This document shows positions 1 through 7,100 of a stretch of DNA of 8,391 bases, in pieces (the first letter of the stretch is position 1; each line of letters opens with the position of its first letter). The translations under genes were made by a program, and so were the position numbers. The notes under the pieces were generated by a model. That model was not told the origin of the DNA. It ran no database searches and was given only the letters and a program-made list of their open reading frames with translations. The DNA lies in contig CAIJOU010000221.1 in the NCBI GenBank assembly GCA_903822375.1, forward strand, positions 1 through 8,391, given 5' to 3'. The DNA comes from Candidatus Hydrogenedentota bacterium (lineage in GTDB: Bacteria > Hydrogenedentota > Hydrogenedentia > Hydrogenedentales > CAITNO01).

Positions 1-54
1 ACTCAAAAGCTCTTTCCAATGCTTCGCCAATTTGATACTCTTCTCACCAGACAT
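1..54 (-). CDS. 5' end of an unidentified gene (partial, runs off the left edge)
   Basis: Only the first 18 codons are present, reading MSGEKSIKLAKHWKELLS. The ATG at 54-52 is supported by a GGAGG ribosome binding site on the minus strand (62-66, seen as CCTCC on the plus strand), about 7 nt upstream. The peptide is basic and probably helical. The family cannot be identified from so little. A short basic start with a K-x-H-W pattern would fit a transposase accessory protein such as IS66 TnpA, but this is only a guess from its position next to a truncated gene. The start codon lies inside a 14-bp inverted repeat (see 49-111). The gene is divergent from the M23 peptidase fragment at 156-578. 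Confidence 0.55.
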   Translation of the reverse strand, partial: MSGEKSIKLAKHWKELLS

Positions 55-111
55 GATGTTTCCTCCATGGGGCCTGTCGCCCCGGGGTTGTTTGTCAGAA
101 ACATCATGTCT
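49..111 (-). promoter_or_regulatory. Inverted repeat covering the start codon of the left-edge gene
   Basis: Positions 49-62 and 98-111 are perfect reverse complements (14 bp; the core of the left arm is AGACATGATGTTTC). The spacer is 35 nt and contains a second small hairpin, GGGGC (69-73) with GCCCC (79-83). In the minus-strand transcript the outer helix would bury the ATG at 54-52 and reach the edge of its GGAGG site. This could limit translation, as leader hairpins do in some insertion sequences. It could also be a DNA-level palindrome such as a protein-binding site. The helix is directly visible; its function is inferred. Confidence 0.5.
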
Positions 112-155
112 CTTTTTTGCAGAACTTGTGAAGCATAACCAAAACCTACCTCTGC

Positions 156-578
156 GTGCAGAGCAACCGCGGTGTGGTCAGCCATCGCGGGTGGGAGCAG
201 TTCGCCTATGATTTTGCCATGCCCGTGGGTTCGGACATCTGCGCGGCCCGGGCCGGAGAGGTAATCAAGGTCGTTGTCGAACATGACGGCCACGGCTACC
301 GGTGGCCCAACAACATGGTGGTGCTTCGCCATGAGGACGGCACGCTGGGTTATTACCTGCACATCAAGAAAGATGGCAGCCGCGTGGCCGTCGGCGACAA
401 GGTGACCCAGGGCCAGGTCATTGCCGCCAGCGGGCATGTGGGCAACAGCATGCTGCCCCATCTGCACTTTCATGTGACCGACCCGGAACGCAAGAGCACC
501 CTGCCGCTTTCCTTCTCCGATGTGGACCGGGATCGCGGCGTTCCCCGCATGTTCAAGTGGTACAAGCCCGCCCGGTAG
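156..578 (+). CDS. M23 (LytM-type) metallopeptidase, 5'-truncated
   Basis: Peptidase family M23 members are zinc metallopeptidases that cut peptide cross-links in cell-wall peptidoglycan or other extracytoplasmic substrates. The domain is almost whole. From the GTG at 156, H10 lies in SHRG and D19 in FAYDFAMPVG (the two N-terminal zinc ligands), and HLHFHV at 102-107 carries the H-x-H pair (H104, H106) of the active site. A barrel core (ARAGEVIKVV, KVTQGQVIAASGHVG) lies between them. The start is doubtful: GTG 156 has no ribosome binding site, and family-like sequence (KTYLCVQSNRG) continues upstream to about 141 before an in-frame TGA at 129-131. No signal peptide remains, which is abnormal for this family. 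The gene is probably a remnant cut near 130-140, and it could be treated as a pseudogene. It converges on the oxidoreductase at 786-2156. Confidence 0.8.
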   Translation: MQSNRGVVSHRGWEQFAYDFAMPVGSDICAARAGEVIKVVVEHDGHGYRWPNNMVVLRHEDGTLGYYLHIKKDGSRVAVGDKVTQGQVIAASGHVGNSMLPHLHFHVTDPERKSTLPLSFSDVDRDRGVPRMFKWYKPAR

Positions 579-595
579 CGAAACCCGGTCCGAAA

Positions 596-671
596 CTGTG
601 GGACAGCCGCCCCCGGCTGTCAGTCGGCAACCGTGCCCAAGGGTCGACAGGCGAGGGCGCCTGTCCCACAG
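596..671. repeat. Palindromic intergenic element with two internal hairpins
   Basis: The element is bounded by perfect 11-bp inverted ends, CTGTGGGACAG (596-606) and CTGTCCCACAG (661-671). Inside are two further stem-loops that reuse the ends: GACAGCC/GGCTGTC (602-608 with 615-621) and GACAGGCG/CGCCTGTC (646-653 with 658-665). This nested design is typical of REP/BIME-like or MITE-like dispersed repeats. I see no clear target-site duplication. It sits between two convergent genes and may also help stop transcription. Only one copy lies in this window, so the dispersed nature is inferred from form. Confidence 0.6.
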
Positions 672-723
672 CCTGCTGGCGACTCCCATCCTCTCCCCGA
701 CATCAACACCACACACACAAAGG

Positions 724-758
724 ACCGTGCCCTGTCCGGTGAACGGACAGGGCACGGT
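724..758. terminator. Strong stem-loop between convergent genes, probable bidirectional terminator
   Basis: A perfect 15-bp stem, ACCGTGCCCTGTCCG at 724-738 pairing with 744-758, closes on a 5-nt loop (GTGAA). It begins 27 nt beyond the stop codon of the minus-strand oxidoreductase and is also downstream of the plus-strand M23 gene. Neither side carries a clean T tract, so intrinsic termination is likely but not certain. It could instead be an mRNA 3'-end stabiliser or a repeat. Confidence 0.6.
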
Positions 759-785
759 GAAATCTCAGGCAATCTGTCAAACCAA

Positions 786-2156
786 TCAGACCGGCAGTTC
801 CCAGCCCTTGCGGTATTCCTTGGTCAGCAGCGCGTTCAGTTTCGCGTTGTTTGTGACCTTGCCGTTCTTCACGTCATAAACCAGCGGCTCGCCCTTGGCG
901 TGCAGGGCCACGTTGCCGAAGTTGGCGACCACCGTCAGCGGCGAGGCGTAGTCGAAATTCGACGCGGTCTTGCCGCCGTTCTGGATGCACTCGATCCAGT
1001 CGTAGTACGGGTCGTTGTGCGACACGCGCTTGATGGTCGGGGCCGGCTTCTTGTAATCCACCATCTTTGCATCGGGAAGCAGGCGCGGATGTCCGCCGTA
1101 TTCGCCGGCGGTCAGGTAGCCCTTGGAGCCGATGAACAGCGAACCGTTGTCGCCGTCGCCGATCTTTTGGTCGGCCGGGATGTCCTTCGGGCGGTCGGGC
1201 AGAATGCCGCCGTCGTGCCAGTAGACGCTGACCGGGCACATCTTGCCGCGCGCGGGAAAGTCAATCTTGATGGTGGACTTGAGCGGCGGGCACTGGTCGG
1301 TCATGCCCTCGGACACGATGGACTGGGCCGTGAAGGTTTCCGCCTCGATCAGGTTGAGCGACCAGAAGGCCGCGTCAAAGATGTGGCAGGCCATGTCGCC
1401 GATGGCGCCGCAACCGAAATCCCACCAGCCGCGCCAGTTAAACGGCGCGTACTTGCTGTTGTAGGCGCGGGTCGGCGCGGTGCCGATCCACAGGTCCCAT
1501 TCCATGTCCGCCGGAACCGGCTCTTCAGGCAGCGGTGCGGCAATGCCCTGCGGCCAGATCGGGCGGTTTGTCCAGACATGCGCCTCTTTGACGTCGCCGA
1601 TCACGCCCGACCACATCATTTCGCACAGTTCGCGCACGCCGACGCCGCAGTGGCCCTGGTTGCCCATCTGGGTGACCACGCCGGTTTCCTTGGCGACCTT
1701 GCGCAGGAGCCGCGCTTCGGCGATGGTGTGCGTCAGCGGCTTCTGGCAGTAGACGTGCTTGCCCGACTTCATGACGCGGTAGGCCGCGGGGGCGTGGGTG
1801 TGGTCCGGCGTGCTGACGGTGCAGGCGTCAATGTCCTTGCCCATCTCGTCCAGCATCTTGCGGTAGTCTTTGAACTGCTTGGCGTCCTTGCAGCGGTAGA
1901 ACCCCTCTGCTGCCCGTTTCCAGTCCGGGTCCGCGATGGCGACGATGTTCGCGCCCGCCTTTTTGGCGTTCATCATGTCGTCCAGGCCCTTGCCGCCGCC
2001 GCCGATGCAGGCCACGTTGACTTTCTGGTTGGGCGACACCTTGCCCGGAACGACCTTGGCCGTGTTCGGCTTCGGGCTGGTGGCGCAGCCTGCCAGCACC
2101 GCGGAGGTGGTGGAGGCGGCAAGAAACGCTCTGCGGGTAATCTGGTTCTTGTCCAT
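786..2156 (-). CDS. Gfo/Idh/MocA-family oxidoreductase, Tat-exported lipoprotein
   Basis: The 456-residue product is an NAD(P)-dependent sugar- or inositol-type oxidoreductase of the glucose-fructose oxidoreductase family; its substrate cannot be read from sequence. Residues 7-12 (TRRAFL) form a twin-arginine motif and LAGC at 21-24 a lipobox, so it should be exported folded and anchored as a lipoprotein. The Rossmann fold follows (VNVACIGGGGKG, 46-57; VAIADPD, 72-78), then the TPDHTHA segment (116-122). The family EKP motif is QKP at 138-140, keeping the lysine (K139). DMACHIFD at 254-261 carries the likely catalytic histidine, H258. The C-terminal segment (YDWIECIQNGGKTASNFDYASPL) is typical of exported PVC-type members. 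The ATG at 2156 is chosen because the Tat motif follows at once; the open frame extends 30 codons further upstream without signal character. The ribosome binding site is weak. Confidence 0.92.
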   Translation of the reverse strand: MDKNQITRRAFLAASTTSAVLAGCATSPKPNTAKVVPGKVSPNQKVNVACIGGGGKGLDDMMNAKKAGANIVAIADPDWKRAAEGFYRCKDAKQFKDYRKMLDEMGKDIDACTVSTPDHTHAPAAYRVMKSGKHVYCQKPLTHTIAEARLLRKVAKETGVVTQMGNQGHCGVGVRELCEMMWSGVIGDVKEAHVWTNRPIWPQGIAAPLPEEPVPADMEWDLWIGTAPTRAYNSKYAPFNWRGWWDFGCGAIGDMACHIFDAAFWSLNLIEAETFTAQSIVSEGMTDQCPPLKSTIKIDFPARGKMCPVSVYWHDGGILPDRPKDIPADQKIGDGDNGSLFIGSKGYLTAGEYGGHPRLLPDAKMVDYKKPAPTIKRVSHNDPYYDWIECIQNGGKTASNFDYASPLTVVANFGNVALHAKGEPLVYDVKNGKVTNNAKLNALLTKEYRKGWELPV

Positions 2157-2189
2157 GCTTGTTCGTTTCCATCTGGGGTTGAGGTTGGT

Positions 2190-2205
2190 CCCGAAAACCC
2201 GAAAA
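2190..2205. repeat. Tandem direct repeat upstream of the oxidoreductase
   Basis: Two perfect head-to-tail copies of CCCGAAAA (2190-2197 and 2198-2205) lie 34-49 bp upstream of the oxidoreductase start. On the coding strand they read TTTTCGGG twice, just after ATATTTTC. The position would suit an operator or promoter element, but no convincing -35/-10 pair is visible, and chance cannot be excluded. Confidence 0.3.
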
Positions 2206-2217
2206 TATGGGGCGCGT

Positions 2218-2275
2218 TCCGCCGGCGGACCCCACCCGGCAGACACGCCTTTTCCGCCCCGTCGGGGACGGAAAA
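2218..2275. terminator. Palindrome and stem-loop in the gap between GyrI-like and oxidoreductase genes
   Basis: TCCGCCGGCGGA (2218-2229) is a perfect palindrome. Next to it, TTTTCCG (2250-2256) pairs with CGGAAAA (2269-2275), with an inner CCCC/GGGG helix (2257-2260 with 2264-2267) around a GTC loop and one bulged A. It lies about 90 nt past the stop of the GyrI-like gene and upstream of the oxidoreductase on the same strand. It could terminate the first transcript or lie in the leader of the second. The rest of the 208-bp gap shows only an 8-G run at 2354-2361. Confidence 0.35.
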
Positions 2276-2364
2276 CACTAATCCTTATCCATTGGACAGT
2301 TTTCGGATGATATCAGTTTCATCCCTGAAATGCCACCGCCTGAAAGGATCGCCGGGGGGGGCTG

Positions 2365-2955
2365 CTACAGCAGGCGCTCCAGTGCCTCGTTGGGGATGTC
2401 CAACGGGCGGATGTAGCGTATTTCGCCGGCCCCCATGTCGTAGATTTCCATAAATGGCCCCTCAGGCACGCCCGCTTCCGCAAAATGGCGGTTCATGGCG
2501 GGATACACCCGCATCGCACCCACCACAATAGACATGCGCCCGCGGAACGGAAACCGCACCACCACCGCCCGCCCCCCGGGCAGCGCTGCGGTACGGAACG
2601 GCAGCGACATGTTCTTCAATCCCTCCGCCTTGTCCGCCGGAATGACACATCCCCCCAGACTGCGGAGCTGGTCCTTGGCCACCTTGCGCGGACTGTCAAA
2701 ATACAGGCCGAAACCCAGTTCGGGGGTGATGCCGCAGGTTTCACCCACGGCGGTGCACACGGCGTCGCACACAGGACCGATGAGCTGATAGGGGCCCGAA
2801 TGCGTGTTGTAGGCAATCCACATGGGCTCGATGGCGGTTGTCTCCGGCCGCACCGGCGCAAACGCGCCGAAACGCCGCGCAAACCAGTACAGCCCGGCCA
2901 TATCCCCCGCAACAACCAGAATCACGACACCGGCAATCACCGCGTTCATGGACAT
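2365..2955 (-). CDS. Membrane-anchored GyrI-like domain protein (TEX264-like)
   Basis: The product has 196 residues. Residues 4-26 form one hydrophobic segment (AVIAGVVILVVAGDMAGLYWF), followed by arginines, so the rest probably stays anchored with its domain on one side of the membrane. Residues from about 45 to 195 resemble the GyrI-like/SOUL-type effector-binding fold: MWIAYNTHSGPY, then GFGLYFDSPRKVAKDQLRSLGG (82-102), the latter recalling the YYDNP-x-x-V-P-x-x-K-CR-x-A-x-G stretch of TEX264-type proteins. FMEIYDM near 169-174 matches the usual C-terminal acidic segment. Such domains bind small molecules or act as adaptors; the ligand is unknown. The ATG at 2955 has a strong GGAGGTG ribosome binding site 5-6 nt upstream and is preferred over the ATG two codons later. 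It starts 58 bp after the esterase stop, so the two may be co-transcribed. Confidence 0.75.
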   Translation of the reverse strand: MSMNAVIAGVVILVVAGDMAGLYWFARRFGAFAPVRPETTAIEPMWIAYNTHSGPYQLIGPVCDAVCTAVGETCGITPELGFGLYFDSPRKVAKDQLRSLGGCVIPADKAEGLKNMSLPFRTAALPGGRAVVVRFPFRGRMSIVVGAMRVYPAMNRHFAEAGVPEGPFMEIYDMGAGEIRYIRPLDIPNEALERLL

Positions 2956-3013
2956 GGGACACCTCCATTCTCACGGTTTAGTTTACACCCCTTTTACGCC
3001 GTTTTCACCCTGT

Positions 3014-3937
3014 TCACCCGCCGCGCCGGTGCGCCTTGAAGAAGTCCCATATGACCCGGGTAGCGTCCGGTTCGGGTGCGACCGGGCCAACGATGAACTG
3101 GGGATACCAGTTTCTGTGCCCGGCCCAGGTGTGCCCGCCGCCGCCTATTTCGTACAGCAGCACCTCCCGCGCGGAATCGCAGGACCAAGTCCACTTCTTC
3201 ACATAAAATGCGTCGCCCATGGCGGCATCGGGCAGGGTCTCTTCTGTCGGAGTCTCCCCGCAGCCGTTGCGCTTCGCCCAGAAGGCCGCGTTTTCCTGCG
3301 CCGAGAGAAAGGTGACGTTCCGGCCCGGTCCAGCGTTCGTGTCGCCGCCCTTGAAGGGGATGACCGGGTCCTTTGTGCCGTGCATGATCAAGACGGGAAT
3401 GGGCGACTGGACGGGCCACGTTGCCGCCCAGTCCGAGGTCATGCTGCCCATGACCGGCGCGACGGCCGCAAGCCGGTCGCTCATGCACGCGAAATACTGC
3501 ACCATCATCCCCCCGGCCGATGCGCCGGTGGCGTAGATGCGGTCGGGGTCTATCTTGAAGCGCGCGGACACACTGTCAATCAGCGCGTTCAGAAACGCCA
3601 CGTCATCGGGCGTTTTGTTGCCCCAGACGTTCCACACGCGCCACTGCCCCTGCGGGTAGACCACCACGAAGCCCTCCGTGTCCGCCACCGCATCGAAATC
3701 GGTCAGGTCTTCCATGCCCTTGTCCGTGTCGCTGAACTGGTGCAGCGCCAGCACCAGCGGCACCGCGCCCCGGTCGGCGATATCCCTGGGCACGTGCATC
3801 CGGTAATGGCGCGTCACGCCGTTCACCTGAATCGACTCGTCGCAGCGGATGCAGCCTGCCGTCACGGAAAGGGCGGCCACCAGCGCCAACAGCCCGACAA
3901 GTGTGCCCAGCCCGGCAATACGCCAACGTTTTTTCAT
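3014..3937 (-). CDS. Secreted alpha/beta-hydrolase esterase (PHB depolymerase / CE1 family)
   Basis: The 307-residue protein belongs to the group holding LpqC-like polyhydroxybutyrate depolymerases and CE1 feruloyl or acetylxylan esterases, which hydrolyse ester bonds outside the cytoplasm. Residues 1-28 form a signal sequence with a KKRWR start; TAGC at 26-29 is a possible but poor lipobox because position -3 is threonine. The catalytic triad is readable: S140 in TGASAGGM, D190 in HGTKDPVIP, and H269 in GGGGHTWAG. LVLALHQF (61-68) supplies the oxyanion-hole region and VVVYPQG (91-97) is typical of the family. Cysteines 29, 32, 151, 226 and 253 might form disulfides if exported. The ATG at 3937 has AGGAGA 7-8 nt upstream; the frame extends 33 codons further without signal character. 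Substrate is unknown; the glycosidase-like neighbour makes a polysaccharide ester reasonable, but that is inference. Confidence 0.9.
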   Translation of the reverse strand: MKKRWRIAGLGTLVGLLALVAALSVTAGCIRCDESIQVNGVTRHYRMHVPRDIADRGAVPLVLALHQFSDTDKGMEDLTDFDAVADTEGFVVVYPQGQWRVWNVWGNKTPDDVAFLNALIDSVSARFKIDPDRIYATGASAGGMMVQYFACMSDRLAAVAPVMGSMTSDWAATWPVQSPIPVLIMHGTKDPVIPFKGGDTNAGPGRNVTFLSAQENAAFWAKRNGCGETPTEETLPDAAMGDAFYVKKWTWSCDSAREVLLYEIGGGGHTWAGHRNWYPQFIVGPVAPEPDATRVIWDFFKAHRRGG

Positions 3938-4037
3938 GGAAAGTTCTCCTGTCGCAACAACGCCAGGGACGCTTGCCGCATTCCGCGGGCATGCACCGGC
4001 ATTTGGAACCCGCACCCGGAAGCGACGGACTTTCAAT

Positions 4038-4156
4038 CCCCCTTCCGAAGGGGGTGCCGCGAAGCGGCGGGGGATGTGGACCTAATTAAGCGCGCTCCAG
4101 GGAACAACATCCCCCGGTCGGCTTTCGCCGACCACCCCCCTCAAGGGGGGACCTAA
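4038..4156. repeat. Inverted pair of double-hairpin repeats
   Basis: Two related units face each other in the gap between the large gene and the esterase. Unit A (4038-4077) reads as a CCCCCTT/AAGGGGG hairpin, TG, a GCCGC-GAA-GCGGC hairpin, then CGGGGGATGT. Unit B (4107-4150, reversed) has the same plan: CCCCCC/GGGGGG around TTGA, TG, a GGTCGGC-GAAA-GCCGACC hairpin (4116-4133), then CGGGGGATGT. The ends CGGGGGATGT (4068-4077) and ACATCCCCCG (4107-4116) are perfect complements. An 8-bp direct repeat, GGACCTAA, lies at 4078-4085 and 4149-4156. This is a BIME-like arrangement. A solo relative of the first hairpin lies at 8190-8216. Confidence 0.7.
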
Positions 4157-4197
4157 GACCGCCGTCCACGGCCGGCACAAACCGGCGTGTCAACGTC

Positions 4198-7100
4198 CTA
4201 CCGTATTACTGTCCATCCGCCGTCAGGGCCGGCAAAGGGATCGTCTGTGGACGTGATCTTCTTGCCCTTCACATAAATCCATGCGCCGGGTCCGTCCAGC
4301 AGCGCCCGACCGTTGAATGTGAAAGGGCCCGTGCCCGTGGCCATGCAGGGTTCCTTGTTCTCATCCAGCAGCACCATCGCGGGCCAGGTCTTGCGGAACT
4401 CGAAGCCCAACTCGAACCCATCGCCCTTAATGTTCATCTTCACCGGTGCGCTAATGTCCGACCTCGGAAAGACGGTGATCAGTTGGCGGTGGTACTCGTT
4501 GAAAACTATCGGCGTGACCATCACCCGCCAAACGCCGCTGTCCGCGGTCCACTGCACCGCGGGCGCAACGCCCGCCATCGGCGCGACGGAGAGATACAGA
4601 TTTTGCTTGAGGTCGGCCGTAATGCCCGGTTCGTCCACGAATATGTCCTTACCCTTCAGCGTCTCCCAAGGCTCCGGTGTCCACAGGATTGCGCCCTTGC
4701 CTACATTGCGGCGGTACAGCTTTAGCCCAGCGGGATTCTCTATTTCCTTCGCGTCTGTCGCGCTCACCACCGGTACGGGCGGTCCGCTTGGATGGGTTGT
4801 CTCGCTCTCGAATTTCACGCCACACAAGCTTTCCAGCCGCGCGGGCATCCGCACACCATCAGGGCCGATGGACGGATCGCCCGACAGATACACCAGGCTG
4901 CCCGCCTCGGCCAGTGCGCGCAGCTTGTCCAGCGTCGCGTCGGACATGGCGAAGGCCATGGGCATCACCACCCACTTGGGCGGCTTCTGCAACAGCCGGT
5001 CGAGATGCGCCTCATTGGCCGTGTCATAGGGCACGTTCACCGCCAGCAAACATTCATGCGCGTTGATCAGCGTGTTGTGCGCAAAGTCCTCCGGCGCGCC
5101 GGTGCGCCAACTGTCGGGCATGACGAACACCGTGTCGGCGGGCGTGTATTGGATGGGCACGCACTCTGCTGCCGCGCGCAAGTTGCGGTACAGCGCAAGC
5201 ACCGGCTTGGGCCGCAGCGGATTGTTGTAGCACAGCCCCCAGGGAAAGATGCGGTCCGGGTCGTCGGCCCAGCACCAGTTCTGAATCTTGCTCACACCCA
5301 TCGCCAGTGCCGAATGCACCACCCACCAGACGAGCTGTTCATACTCTTCGGGCGTGCGCTGAACGTGGTACGCCGTACCGCCCCGTTCCGGTGCCCATGC
5401 ATCGTGTGTTTTCACACCGAACTCGCCGATGTTCACCATCTTGTCCACGAGCCGCATGTCGTTCCACTTGATCGTCGCCATCAGCTTGGCCAGGTCGCGC
5501 TTGGGCAAATCAAAATAGCCGAAATTCGCCGCGTCCATCGCCTCCATCGTGAGCCGCAGATCGATGCCATTGTACGGGCGCTGGTAGTACTCCGCCGTGA
5601 TGGGGTGGCATTTGTAAACGGGAGGTTTGGCGAACCCCTGCATAGGCATGAAGTCGCTCTGGTCCGGCGCGCGTTCTTTCTTGTCGACGGCATGGATAGC
5701 GTCACAAAGCCGGTTAATCCAGCGTCGCATGAGCCGCATTTTGAATTCGGCCACATCCTGCGCCTTGGGGTCGTACCATGACTGCGCCGCGCGGTCGGTC
5801 ACGGACAACAGCCCGCCATCCGTCGGCACAATCTCTTTCCATACTTCACGCGCGGCCGCATCGCTGCCGTAACGTTCGGCCAGCAGCGCATTCCACTCCC
5901 GCCGCAGGTCGGGCAGGTCTTTCATCTTCAACTGAAAATCACCATTGAGGTAATGGATCAGGCCGGGCACTTCTTTGTAGCGAGTCGCAAAGGCCGCGCA
6001 CATTGCGGCTTGTTTGTCCAGTTCCTCGTCCGATACGGCAACGTCCTGTCCCACCAACAACCCCGCCATGTATATGAGATTGTTGTCCTGGGCAGTTTGG
6101 ATCAGGGCATCCATTTGCCGCCACTGCTTTTCGGTGTAGACATAATTCTCGGGCGTAAATTGAAGATTCTCAAACATGTCCAAGTCATATTGACGCATGA
6201 GGTCCAGGTCGCCCCCCAGACCACCCCACGCTGCAATGGTCTGATTGGGTGAAAAGAACATGTTCGAATAGGTGTCCGTGCCGAACAGGCATGTGCCCCA
6301 TAGGAGCTTGGCATTTACGGGCTGCATGTCTGCCCAAGAAAGGAGGAAATAGGCGTTGTCCTCGGCGCGAAGCTGGACGCAGTACTTCATTGCAGGGACC
6401 GTGTGTTCTACGCAAATGGGTGTCTCGGCCTTGTCAACGCACTCGACGCTGAAAAGGGCGTTTAAGTTTCCAAAGTAGGCTTGCGCGCAGGCGTCTCCCA
6501 CCTCCGCATCCGGTATGTTCCACACAAACTCGCTTACGGCCGACTCCCCCGGAGCCAATGAGAGGGGCTGTGCGCCGAGGGTAGCAGGTACTCCTCCGAA
6601 TTGTCCGGGGTCGGCCACACAAATCAGTGTCTCCGAACGCCGCAATTTGGATGCGTTGCTTGCCCGCGCCCGGATTGTTGCCGTTTCACCCTTGTGATAA
6701 AAGGGCAGGTCGGTGGTCACGTCCCGCAGGAAAAGACCGCGTTTAAGGATGGATGCCGAATTTTCGAGTCTATTGTGGCTTGTTTCTTCCTCAAAGAGTT
6801 CCTTCTGTTCCGCGCCGAACAGCACCCATGTGGACCCTGCAAAGACGCCTTCAAAGTGATGGACGACAACGCCGCGTGCCACAATTCCCGCATTGCGGGA
6901 AGGACCCAGAAAACGGCCATCCAACATGTACCACCGCGCCGTTCCACCCAATTGTGCAGTAGCCTCGTATCCTTGTTCTGTCAGTGGTTCCCAACCTCCC
7001 TCAAGCAATCCAGCATACTTCTGGTCCGGGCTGAACATCATCAACTGGTCCGGTTCGACGATCAGGCCGTCCTCGGGCTTGCCGTAGTGGGCGTTGATGC

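Noticed and set aside
3..755. Minus-strand open frame (250 codons) across the M23 gene
   Set aside because: It is a shadow of the M23 domain and runs through the terminator-like hairpin and palindromic repeat.
2290..2330. Possible promoter for the oxidoreductase (TATCAT on the minus strand at about 2289-2294)
   Set aside because: The -10-like hexamer is good, but no acceptable -35 element lies at the right distance, and neither a sigma-54 nor a sigma-70 pair can be completed.
633..2453. Long plus-strand open frame (606 codons) opposite the oxidoreductase
   Set aside because: It is antisense to a clear Gfo/Idh/MocA gene, shows no recognisable motif, and is rich in R, A, G and H as expected from reading GC-rich codons backwards.
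2822..4156. Plus-strand open frame (444 codons) opposite the esterase
   Set aside because: It spans two gene ends and a repeat region and has no domain signal; the minus-strand esterase has a full catalytic triad.
4038..4160. CRISPR-like repeats
   Set aside because: There are only two units, in inverted rather than direct orientation, with no regular spacers and no cas genes nearby.
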